Assembly: GCA_021413595.1 (NCBI GenBank)
Contig: JAIOQD010000717.1
Coordinates: 1 to 5,675 of the forward strand
Length of the DNA stretch: 5,675 bases
Direction of reading: 5' to 3'
Source: Bacteroidota bacterium
Lineage (GTDB): Bacteria; Bacteroidota; Bacteroidia; 2-12-FULL-35-15
Shown one piece after another: positions 1 to 5,533 of this stretch. Numbering within the stretch: position 1 is the stretch's first letter; every line of letters begins with the position of its first letter. Under the pieces are notes generated by a model. The model did not search any database. It saw nothing but the letters and a program-made list of their open reading frames with translations, and was not told the DNA's origin. The translations under genes were made by a program, and so were the position numbers.

Positions 1-1345
1 CAACAATAGGAAGAAGTACATCCCCAATGGCAACGCCCCAACTCTTTAATTTGTCACCGATATTGCCCCATGTTCGTGCACTATTAGCAGTCATTGCTAA
101 TTGCCTGTCCGTTTCTCCAAGGGCATCGTTAACATCACCCATCGTTGCTTTAAACTTTTCGGCATCCTGAGTTAGTAAACCGAACGCAATTTTTGCCTGA
201 GCATCATTAAATTTTATATCAGTGAAAAAATCTAGCTTTTTAAGATCACTCATACCGCTCAAACGTTGGCCTAAATCTAAAAACACATCCTTGACATCTC
301 TCCGCATCCCATTTGCATCAAACATTTTAATTCCTTTATTTTCCAATCCTTTTACTACATCGTTCTTCTGTAATGCCGTAAATGCGTTATTCATCAACAT
401 TGCGGAATCTGAGGCGCTCTGCCCTTTTCCCGTCATGTATGCAAACATACCAGCCGTATCTTTGTATGAAACAGCAAGGTTTTTACCTGAAGCAATTAGT
501 TGTGGCAAATACTGAGCGAAGTCTTTAAATTCACCTGCGCCCACTTTTTTAGCCATCATAAACGTATCAAGTACTTCAGATGCTTTTGCGTTCTGTTCGC
601 CTATCGATGATAATGACTGACCAACAGCTGAAGCTAATGTATCAATATCGGTAAACCCTGCTTTTGCTCCTTTTACAGCGGTTTCCATAATATCTAAGGA
701 TAGGTTAACTTTTCCGGTTTGGCTTAATATTTTCTCATACGCATCAGGGATCAACTCAAAATTTCCACCGCTGGAGCTTCCGATATCAATTAGACGGTTT
801 TTCAATAAACCAAGCGAATCAGTACTCAGTTGAGCCGTGGCATTTATCTTAGCCATTCCGGTTTCGTAATCCAAAGCGAGAGTAGCTGATTTTTTTAAAC
901 CCACTCCCAATGCAAAAACTCCAGCACCCATTAGTAAAGCAGGATTACCAAGCATATTTACTCCTGGTATCTGTTGGGCGGAATCCTTTAAATTGTTTTT
1001 AAATTTTGACCACCCTGATAAGGTTGGTTTTGTAACTGCATTCAGCTTTTCCATTTCCGCTTTTGTGCGGTCGATCATTTTTTGGTAGGCCAATATATGC
1101 TTGGTGGTAAATGCTTCTTTTTGACGTTTTTCTAATCCGGATAGCGTTGATTCCAAACCACCGTAGTTGCGTTTAAAATCCCTCCCCATTGCATTACTGG
1201 CTTGCGCAGCTTTGGTTAAACCATTAGCAACCTCAGCAAGCTTTTTTTGCGACCCGGTGGCATAATCAATAAGCTTTTTGAAAGGCGCAGACACATAATC
1301 CTTCAAACGTAATTCCCATTCTGTGGTTGTGGCTGCGGTGCTCAT
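1..1345 (-). CDS. Phage tail tape measure protein, N-terminal part (runs off the left edge)
   Basis: The frame opens at ATG 1345-1343 and stays open to the left edge, giving 448 residues with no stop, so the gene is partial. The tape measure protein sets tail length and is the scaffold on which tube subunits polymerise. Residues 1-125 are charged and helical, as expected for a coiled coil. Residues 135-150 form a small Gly/Ala-rich hydrophobic stretch (LLMGAGVFALGVGL). Residues 155-440 resemble the TP901-type tape measure core: ALDYETGMAKINATAQL, then GNFELIPDAYEKILSQTG, VKGAKAGFTDIDTLASAVGQ, and a closing GVAIGDVLLPIV. The start follows the stop of the upstream chaperone frame by only 3 nt (TAACCAATG), suggesting translational coupling. 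Its position after sheath, tube and chaperone is the standard order for contractile tails. The family call is from motif memory and gene order; the rest of the protein, including any peptidase or membrane region, is outside the window. Confidence 0.9.
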   Translation of the reverse strand, partial: MSTAATTTEWELRLKDYVSAPFKKLIDYATGSQKKLAEVANGLTKAAQASNAMGRDFKRNYGGLESTLSGLEKRQKEAFTTKHILAYQKMIDRTKAEMEKLNAVTKPTLSGWSKFKNNLKDSAQQIPGVNMLGNPALLMGAGVFALGVGLKKSATLALDYETGMAKINATAQLSTDSLGLLKNRLIDIGSSSGGNFELIPDAYEKILSQTGKVNLSLDIMETAVKGAKAGFTDIDTLASAVGQSLSSIGEQNAKASEVLDTFMMAKKVGAGEFKDFAQYLPQLIASGKNLAVSYKDTAGMFAYMTGKGQSASDSAMLMNNAFTALQKNDVVKGLENKGIKMFDANGMRRDVKDVFLDLGQRLSGMSDLKKLDFFTDIKFNDAQAKIAFGLLTQDAEKFKATMGDVNDALGETDRQLAMTANSARTWGNIGDKLKSWGVAIGDVLLPIV

Positions 1346-1348
1346 TGG

Positions 1349-1603
1349 TTATAGTTCTTGGTCTCCTCCAAATGCTTCTGATACTCCTTGCCGGAGAATG
1401 TTTACGTAAAATTCACGTTTGTTTTTTTGTAGGAAAAGGTAATCTGAATAGGCTTGGTAATACTCACTTTGGGATAATTTATCCGGCTCTTTAATTCCCA
1501 ATTCATACTTTAAAATCGCATCAACTTTTCTATAAGTGTCTGTCCCGGATTCCTCGCTAATTAAAGCGAGGGTTAAAGCTCCTTTTCCTCTGCCTGTAAG
1601 TTT
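1349..1603 (-). CDS. Second frame of the tail assembly chaperone (G-T-like), probably made by -1 frameshift
   Basis: Directly after the short chaperone a second frame, -1 relative to it, is open from 1603 to a TAA at 1351-1349. It contains no ATG or GTG; the only conventional alternative start is a TTG well inside it, at residue 28 after the slip site. If ribosomes slip at 1588-1582, the product is residues 1-108 of the chaperone plus 77 new residues, 185 in all. The added part begins GALTLALISEESGTDTYRK, is charged and probably helical (KYELGIKEPDKLSQSEYYQ), and ends FGGDQEL. Many dsDNA tailed phages, with lambda G/GT as the model, make a short and a frameshifted long chaperone from the two ORFs just before the tape measure gene, and this locus has that position. 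The last codon is 3 nt from the tape measure ATG. I do not recognise the T-like domain by sequence; the identification is from architecture. Separate initiation at a non-ATG codon is the alternative. Confidence 0.78.
   Translation of the reverse strand, partial: KLTGRGKGALTLALISEESGTDTYRKVDAILKYELGIKEPDKLSQSEYYQAYSDYLFLQKNKREFYVNILRQGVSEAFGGDQEL
1552..1571 (-). promoter_or_regulatory. Hairpin downstream of the frameshift site
   Basis: On the minus strand CCTCGCT (1571-1565) and AGCGAGG (1558-1552) form a perfect 7-bp stem, five of the pairs G-C, around a 6-nt TTAATT loop. The stem starts 10 nt after the last base of the proposed slippery heptamer and just past the TAA of the short chaperone, within the long frame. 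Stem-loops or pseudoknots a few nucleotides beyond the slip site stimulate -1 frameshifting in phages and viruses. There is no run of T after it and the following region is coding, so a terminator is unlikely. The role is inferred from position. Confidence 0.65.
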
Positions 1604-1905
1604 TCAAGCATTTCCTGAACTTTTTTCAAAACAGTGGTTTGTAAATTAATATCTTTTACGAACAACGTTTTGTCGCCATGAAGCACGCAGGAGTTTTCTA
1701 ATATTTCGCGGGCTTTTTGGCGCTTATCATTATCATAAGCATGCGCCCAGGCATCCATAATGTCACGAGTGGGTTGACCAATGATAAATACAGCCTCTTC
1801 ACCTTTATCACGCTTACAGGTGATTAATTTCACTTTCCCGTGTTTATCTTTCCACTCTTGGATTTGAGTTTCTGTAACTCCTTCAGGTAATTTCGTTTTG
1901 CTCAT
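1573..1905 (-). CDS. Tail assembly chaperone, short form (G-like)
   Basis: This 110-residue protein is soluble, charged and lacks a signal peptide or membrane helix. It opens MSKTKLPEGVTETQIQEWKD, has a central hydrophobic patch (EEAVFIIGQP) followed by RDIMDAWAHAYDNDKRQKARE, and ends in an acidic helix (KKVQEMLENLQAEEKEL). That profile matches small chaperones of Bacteroidota and Mu-like tails that keep the tape measure protein soluble and recruit tube subunits. The identification rests mainly on its place between the tube and tape measure genes and on the -1 frame that continues past its stop. ATG 1905 is preceded by an A/T-rich repeated leader with no Shine-Dalgarno motif. The tube gene ends 43 nt upstream. 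Both the 110-residue form and a longer frameshifted form are expected. The exact family name is uncertain. Confidence 0.8.
   Translation of the reverse strand: MSKTKLPEGVTETQIQEWKDKHGKVKLITCKRDKGEEAVFIIGQPTRDIMDAWAHAYDNDKRQKAREILENSCVLHGDKTLFVKDINLQTTVLKKVQEMLENLQAEEKEL
1582..1588 (-). promoter_or_regulatory. Probable -1 frameshift slippery site (G GAA AAG)
   Basis: Frameshifting has to occur between 1603, where the -1 frame opens after a TGA at 1606-1604, and the zero-frame stop at 1575-1573. Within that span the best candidate heptamer is G GAA AAG. A lysine tRNA on AAG can re-pair with AAA, while the glutamate tRNA on GAA would re-pair with GGA with a middle-base mismatch. It is thus an imperfect X XXY YYZ site, close to but weaker than the GGGAAAG of lambda G-T. 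It is followed by GAG, so the region also reads AAGGAG and resembles a Shine-Dalgarno sequence. The hairpin at 1571-1552 lies 10 nt downstream. The exact slip position is an inference. Confidence 0.55.
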
Positions 1906-1938
1906 TTTAAATATGATTTAAATTAGATTTAAATATTA
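1906..1938. repeat. Three 11-bp A/T-rich repeats in the chaperone leader
   Basis: Three consecutive 11-bp units read on the plus strand as TTTAAATATGA, TTTAAATTAGA and TTTAAATATTA. They fill most of the 43-nt gap between the tube stop and the chaperone ATG and abut the ATG directly. On the coding strand they read as A/T-rich TAATATTTAAA-type units. They may keep the ribosome entry site unstructured, as A-rich leaders do in Bacteroidota. The period near one helical turn could be coincidence in such a low-complexity sequence. Confidence 0.5.
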
Positions 1939-1948
1939 TTAATCTTTC

Positions 1949-2377
1949 TTATACGTTCCAATCAATGTGGCTTATTAATAGATCACACTTATGTGTGATT
2001 TTTCCGTCACCCTGTTTAACTGCTTTGCCAACATTTTTAATTCTACAGTTGTTCAATACATCACGCACAACTGAACCATTCAATTCATAAACCACATTTA
2101 TAGGTGCCGGAGGAATATCTTGTATTCTTACACCAGGAGGCAATGAACTTTGAAGCCCGACAATTTCCTCGCTATATAAAGTAACAGAGCCTTTTGCTTC
2201 ATAATTACCGGATGATTGGCCCATAGGAAAACCGCCTGCCCCATATTCATTTTCGCTTTTTACTTCATCGGAATATTCAATTTCTGCAATACCTTCTATA
2301 TCGCGATTATATGCGTTATAAGTAACGTTATTCCAACCTATGATTTTTCCGAAACTGTTAATGATTGTTGCTGGCAT
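1949..2377 (-). CDS. Contractile tail tube protein
   Basis: This 142-residue protein lies directly after the sheath gene, the usual place for the inner tube subunit that stacks as hexameric rings inside the sheath. It looks beta-rich with few helices: FGKIIGWNNVTYNAYNRDIE near the start, an acidic segment (IEYSDEVKSENEYGAGGFP, residues 33-51), YEAKGSVTLYSEEIVGLQ around residues 59-76, and a final strand pair including KITHKCDLLISHIDWNV. The phrases on specialness of symmetry and on added strands (GNYEAKGSVTLYSEE) resemble Mu M-like and P2 FII-like tubes, although overall similarity is judged by eye. ATG 2377 follows the leader TAATATTTAAAACC, which shares an 11-mer with the leader of the next gene. 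The gap to the sheath stop is 59 nt. The product assignment is fairly sure from order and fold character; the family is not. Confidence 0.82.
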   Translation of the reverse strand: MPATIINSFGKIIGWNNVTYNAYNRDIEGIAEIEYSDEVKSENEYGAGGFPMGQSSGNYEAKGSVTLYSEEIVGLQSSLPPGVRIQDIPPAPINVVYELNGSVVRDVLNNCRIKNVGKAVKQGDGKITHKCDLLISHIDWNV

Positions 2378-2380
2378 GGT

Positions 2381-2391
2381 TTTAAATATTA
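2381..2391. promoter_or_regulatory. A/T leader motif shared with the chaperone gene
   Basis: The 11-mer TTTAAATATTA (plus strand; TAATATTTAAA as transcribed) sits 3 nt upstream of the tube ATG and is identical to the third repeat unit at 1928-1938 before the chaperone ATG. Both genes lack a Shine-Dalgarno sequence, so this may be part of the ribosome entry region. It is low-complexity sequence and the match could be chance. Confidence 0.35.
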
Positions 2392-2436
2392 ATTCGTTTA
2401 TTTTAAAAAATAGATTAAAGGTGTCTTCATTAAACT

Positions 2437-3684
2437 CTATACCCCAAAGCTCAATTGACCTTCAATTTCCCTTGCATACCCGTATGGAGTAATTTTCATT
2501 TTAACAACAACCTTTGATGTTCCGAATACATCCTGATTCGGGTCGATGCTTGTTTTTGCTTCTGTACAGTGACCAGCCGAAACAAGCGAGCCTAAACCAT
2601 TATCGCTGTTGTTTACATCCGATTCCCAGCTGAATATTTTAGTGGCTTTAATTTTCCCTGCTACTAATTCAACTTTTCCGGCAAGTTTCGGAGTTAATTT
2701 AGACACCGCCTTTCTTGCAGCTTTGTTCCATACGCGTGTGTTTACACCGTACGCAAAGTCGCTGGATAAGTCAGTACATGCCGAACTTCCTGAAAAATAA
2801 ACCCCTGCGTATTCAGGATAAGAATCAGCAAAAATGAAACCTTTTGCTTTCAAGGCTACCACTTCGGGAGCTGTTAGATCAGCTGTTAATACACCGGAAG
2901 ATATTGCAGGTCGCAACCATAATCCAAGGGCTGCATCATTAATAGGGTAAGACTCACCTCTTTTAGGGTCATTTTCAACCGGCACCTGAGCTAAATCCTC
3001 TTCCACTCTTCTAATGCCAATACCGCCCAAGCAAGTACCTACAGCTGCCGTTTTCGCATACAATGCATCAAGATCAGCTATATCTTTATCCTGCAATACA
3101 CATACATGAACGTTTGGTGATGCAAGCGTTCTTAAATCTTTCCATAAACCCGCAGTTGCTCCAAGTTCCCTACCTTCAATAACAGCCATGTCGATGAAAA
3201 CATTTTTTGCAGCATAATCCACAGCTAATTCCTGGGCTTTTAAAACAGCTGCTGTTACATCAGCATCAATACCATCAGTAATTGTTGGAGTATATCCGGC
3301 TGCCGGGTTGCGCACCACACCATACGACTTTACTTTTTTTAGAGAATCAGAAATAAGTTTGTACACATGTGTAAGTGTTTTATCACACATTTGCGCCAAT
3401 GTAACGGTCTGTGCCACAACCATCACCCACAATACACCATTTGGATTGATACGGAAGTATTCATCGATATGATAACGCACAAGTACTTTATTCGTAGCAT
3501 CGTAAGCAGCATTAAATCCATAATCATCGGCATCCGATGCTTGAATTAATTGCTTTGAAACTCCCAATGTTGCATACGTTCCGGTAACAACACCGCCCAT
3601 TACTAAGCCGTGAATATTATCATCGCTTGCGCCTTTTGCGCCAAGAGCGCCATCACCTTTAATTATTGTTGGTCCAGTGAACAT
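2437..3684 (-). CDS. Contractile tail sheath protein (DUF2586-like)
   Basis: This 415-residue protein is the major outer subunit of the contractile tail; it contracts to drive the tube through the host envelope. The N-terminus (MFTGPTIIKGDGALGAKGAS, then DDNIHGLVMGGVV) resembles the DUF2586-type sheaths common in Bacteroidota prophages. Residues 60-260 contain alternating helices and strands, e.g. DEYFRINPNGVLWVMVVAQ, KNVFIDMAVIEGRELGA and SPNVHVCVLQDKD, consistent with the central sheath domain. GIGIRRVEEDLAQVPVE and YPINDAALGLWLRPAISSG follow. The C-terminal 130 residues fit the conserved sheath domain that forms the inter-subunit mesh: YAGVYFSGSSACTDLSSDF, YGVNTRVWNKAARK, and a final strand ending EIEGQLSFGV. 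ATG 3684 is preceded by an A-rich leader (CTTAAAAAAATAACC), and a tube gene follows after 59 nt. Length is within the range for compact phage sheaths. The sheath role is strongly supported by context; the DUF number is from memory. Confidence 0.85.
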   Translation of the reverse strand: MFTGPTIIKGDGALGAKGASDDNIHGLVMGGVVTGTYATLGVSKQLIQASDADDYGFNAAYDATNKVLVRYHIDEYFRINPNGVLWVMVVAQTVTLAQMCDKTLTHVYKLISDSLKKVKSYGVVRNPAAGYTPTITDGIDADVTAAVLKAQELAVDYAAKNVFIDMAVIEGRELGATAGLWKDLRTLASPNVHVCVLQDKDIADLDALYAKTAAVGTCLGGIGIRRVEEDLAQVPVENDPKRGESYPINDAALGLWLRPAISSGVLTADLTAPEVVALKAKGFIFADSYPEYAGVYFSGSSACTDLSSDFAYGVNTRVWNKAARKAVSKLTPKLAGKVELVAGKIKATKIFSWESDVNNSDNGLGSLVSAGHCTEAKTSIDPNQDVFGTSKVVVKMKITPYGYAREIEGQLSFGV

Positions 3685-3741
3685 GGTTATTTTTTTAAGT
3701 TGTTAAATTTTTATTTGATTTTTAGAAGCAGAAGCGAAGTA

Positions 3742-4077
3742 TTATTTTGCTTTAGCTTCAGTTAAAAGAGCGACTAAATCCGCTTTTTTTGCTTTATCAT
3801 CAAAAGCAATTTGAAGCTTTGATAATTCCTCTTTAAGGGTTGCAATTGTCATCAATTCAAAGCCAACAGGTTTATCGGAATCGCTTTTATAATCCTCACG
3901 ATTAACAGTTGTAACCTTTAGGTTATTCTTACGAGCGTGCATATCAGCAGCGTTTTTGCTGTCTTCTAAAAAACACTGGCCATCATTTGTTACATGAAGC
4001 ACTTGTGCGCCCTTATTGAAATTAAAGACTTCCACTATTGCTGCTTTCAGATCAGCTTCTGATTTAAATTTTTCCAT
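3742..4077 (-). CDS. Small HeH/LEM-domain phage protein
   Basis: This 111-residue protein has an alpha/beta N-terminal half (MEKFKSEADLKAAIVEVFNF, VLHVTNDGQCFLEDSKNAAD) and a C-terminal helix-extended-loop-helix segment at residues 78-108. That segment (TLKEELSKLQIAFDDKAKKAD, then LVALLTEA) is the HeH/LEM pattern: a short helix, a loop carrying F-D-D-K-A-K-K, and a second helix starting ADLVALL. In phages such domains occur at the ends of small proteins in the head-tail joining region and of some packaging or structural proteins, often as DNA- or protein-contact modules. The position just before the sheath gene makes a head-completion or neck role possible, but the exact function is not visible. 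The ATG overlaps the last 14 nt of the upstream lipoprotein gene, so translation is probably coupled. Confidence 0.75.
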   Translation of the reverse strand: MEKFKSEADLKAAIVEVFNFNKGAQVLHVTNDGQCFLEDSKNAADMHARKNNLKVTTVNREDYKSDSDKPVGFELMTIATLKEELSKLQIAFDDKAKKADLVALLTEAKAK

Positions 4078-4588
4078 AGCTTACTATTTTTAAGTAAATT
4101 TTAAATGCGATATAAATGATCAAAGCCAATGAATTAATGCCCCCAATCCAGGCAAGTATTTTAACCCAACGTGGGATAAACCTTACTTCGATGGTTTTGG
4201 TAACGATCTTCTCGCGTTGCTTCTCCCGGGCAATTGATATTAATTCTGTAATCCGGTGATGCTGAAGCGTAACTGTCCTTTCCAGTTCCTTGCAAACACA
4301 ATCCGCGAATACTTTCCCTTTGGTAATTGACACCTTTAATTTCGTTCGTGGCGAATCGGTGATAGCCTCCGGCATATTCACCTCTCCATATTTGTCTAAC
4401 TGAATCTGAGCCGTAATTTTCGCACTGTCGCCTTTGAATGTGAACGTAGTGTCCTGCAATATCAGCGAATCCTTTTTTACTGAAGTAAATACTATTTTCT
4501 CTGAACTCTTTTCCAGCGACTGAGTTGACTTTCGGTTGCAACTCATTATCATGAGCGATAAACAACCCAATAAGACTATTTTTTTCAT
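4064..4588 (-). CDS. Probable single-chain spanin (outer-membrane lipoprotein with C-terminal membrane helix)
   Basis: This 174-residue protein starts with a lipoprotein signal: MKKIVLLG, a hydrophobic core, and a lipobox IMSC with Cys17 as the lipidated residue and Asn18 after it, compatible with outer-membrane sorting. Residues 30-95 look beta-rich and polar (KIVFTSVKKDSLILQDTTFT, KITAQIQLDKYGEV, KLKVSITKGKVFAD). Residues 98-135 look helical and charged (CKELERTVTLQHHRITELIS, REKQREKIVTKTIE). Residues 141-163 form one membrane helix (WVKILAWIGGINSLALIIYI), followed by a basic tail. A lipidated N-terminus and a C-terminal inner-membrane helix in one chain is the architecture of the unimolecular spanin of phage T1 (gp11), which bridges and fuses the two membranes in the last step of lysis. 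The neighbouring gene is a membrane-linked peptidoglycan hydrolase, which supports this. Cys97 and Cys99 could form a disulfide. Family similarity cannot be confirmed by eye; an uncharacterised phage lipoprotein is the alternative. Confidence 0.68.
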   Translation of the reverse strand: MKKIVLLGCLSLMIMSCNRKSTQSLEKSSEKIVFTSVKKDSLILQDTTFTFKGDSAKITAQIQLDKYGEVNMPEAITDSPRTKLKVSITKGKVFADCVCKELERTVTLQHHRITELISIAREKQREKIVTKTIEVRFIPRWVKILAWIGGINSLALIIYIAFKIYLKIVSYGKI

Positions 4589-5435
4589 TTGAAATATAAT
4601 TAGTGATTGCGTAAATTTTATCTTTCGGCCTTTTCAACTTATGTACTCCTGAACCTTCGCGACTTCCATTTAATCCTGTATTTCCCTCAATTGTTATCCA
4701 ATAACCATTTATGGTACCTACAATAAAACCTACGTGTCCGACTCTTTTTAAATTGGCATTGTAAATGGTAAAACAATCGCCAGGCATTGGGAAGACTTTC
4801 AGCCTACGCTGTTTTTCCAACGCTTGACTCCATATAACATGTTTAACTGCAAAACATGGGGCCCATGCGCTCTTTGGATTTGGAGGGGTTGAGATACCAA
4901 CAGCATTCAAATTATAGGAGGTAAAGGCTGCGCACCATGATGCCCCTTTCTTTTGCCCTACGAACGCAAGGTACTTTTCTACGTCTACACCATCATTGTT
5001 ACCGGTCAATTCCCTCACACACAACTGCGATATAAGCGTATCAACCAGCTTTGCACGAATCAAGGTTTCGTGATTGGATCCCGATTGTTTTATCTCACTT
5101 GCACGCCCACTGATCAGAAACACTAATCCGAAGAAAAAACAGAAGAAAAATTTCAGAGAGATGTTCCTTTTTTCAGAAGACTCCAGCTTATCAAATCCCT
5201 GGTAAAAATCCTTCAGCGATTTATGTACCGCAGGGAATGTTACCCAAAGCAACATCCACGCACCACATGTAATCCAAACGATTTGCCAAACACGTGTTAG
5301 GTAGGTTTCTAATTCGCTGCCCCGGTCAAACATTGCAGTGTCCGGATAGTAGTAATAAACCGAAGTGCGGAATAATTCAATTAACACCAACATCAACGGT
5401 ATAAATACAAGTTCTTGTTTAAATCTTTTTAGCAT
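4161..5435 (-). CDS. Membrane-anchored CHAP peptidase, probable holin-endolysin fusion
   Basis: The 424-residue frame begins at ATG 5435. Residues 10-30, 49-70 and 96-110 are hydrophobic membrane segments (e.g. VWQIVWITCGAWMLLWVTF and LKFFFCFFFGLVFLISG). The N-terminus and the 2-3 loop are basic and the 1-2 loop acidic, so the positive-inside rule puts the rest in the periplasm. Residues 128-280 look like a CHAP/NlpC-type cysteine peptidase or amidase that cleaves peptidoglycan. The likely catalytic set is Cys168 in GASWCAAF, His234 in VGHVGF, and Glu250 or Asn252 in TIEGNT. AFTSYNLNAVGIS and FPMPGDCFTIYNANLKRVGH are typical surroundings. The domain would normally end near ITNYI at residue 281. 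Residues 284-424 overlap the lipoprotein gene in another frame, have no recognisable domain, and may be a real overprinted tail or the result of a lost stop. The three-helix segment could act as a pore-forming holin or only as an anchor. Confidence 0.75.
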   Translation of the reverse strand: MLKRFKQELVFIPLMLVLIELFRTSVYYYYPDTAMFDRGSELETYLTRVWQIVWITCGAWMLLWVTFPAVHKSLKDFYQGFDKLESSEKRNISLKFFFCFFFGLVFLISGRASEIKQSGSNHETLIRAKLVDTLISQLCVRELTGNNDGVDVEKYLAFVGQKKGASWCAAFTSYNLNAVGISTPPNPKSAWAPCFAVKHVIWSQALEKQRRLKVFPMPGDCFTIYNANLKRVGHVGFIVGTINGYWITIEGNTGLNGSREGSGVHKLKRPKDKIYAITNYISNEKNSLIGLFIAHDNELQPKVNSVAGKEFRENSIYFSKKGFADIAGHYVHIQRRQCENYGSDSVRQIWRGEYAGGYHRFATNEIKGVNYQRESIRGLCLQGTGKDSYASASPDYRININCPGEATREDRYQNHRSKVYPTLG

Positions 5436-5460
5436 GATCTGTTTTTAAGTTTTGTAATAA

Positions 5461-5486
5461 CCGGAGCAACATTATTGTTGCTCCGG
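5461..5486 (-). terminator. Strong hairpin between capsid and lysis genes
   Basis: CCGGAGCAAC (5461-5470) and GTTGCTCCGG (5477-5486) form a perfect 10-bp stem around a 6-nt loop, ATTATT on the plus strand. On the minus strand it lies 47 nt after the capsid-like stop and 25 nt before the lysis ATG. The sequence just after the stem on that strand is TTATTACAAAAC, so the T run is short and interrupted. It may therefore act as a partial terminator that lowers lysis-gene expression relative to the capsid, or as an RNA processing or stability element. No convincing Bacteroidota promoter (TTTG and TAnnTTTG boxes) was found between it and the lysis gene. Confidence 0.6.
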
Positions 5487-5533
5487 ATTCATTCACATTA
5501 ATCTACTTCTATCGCTGCGGGGTGGTTTTATGG

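Noticed and set aside
222..515. 97-codon open frame on the plus strand
   Set aside because: It lies wholly inside the tape measure gene on the opposite strand, has a biased, low-complexity composition with no domain, and no other gene points this way.
1552..1571. Hairpin after the chaperone stop as a transcription terminator
   Set aside because: It has no following T run, lies within the second chaperone frame, and the essential tape measure gene is directly downstream.
1621..1627. A-rich run in the chaperone gene (G AAA AAA on the minus strand) as the slippery site
   Set aside because: The -1 frame is closed by a TGA at 1606-1604 downstream of this run, so slipping here could not reach the long frame.
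2609..2800. 63-codon open frame on the plus strand
   Set aside because: It is antisense to the C-terminal part of the sheath gene, with no recognisable motif or leader.
3367..3549. 60-codon open frame on the plus strand
   Set aside because: It is antisense to the sheath gene, and its Ile/His/Cys-rich composition is what a reverse-strand reading of that gene would give.
4579..4585. Seven-A run just after the spanin ATG as a frameshift site joining the peptidase to the spanin
   Set aside because: The spanin has its own ATG, signal peptide and lipobox, which would make no sense inside a fusion; the run is better explained by the MKKI start of a signal peptide.
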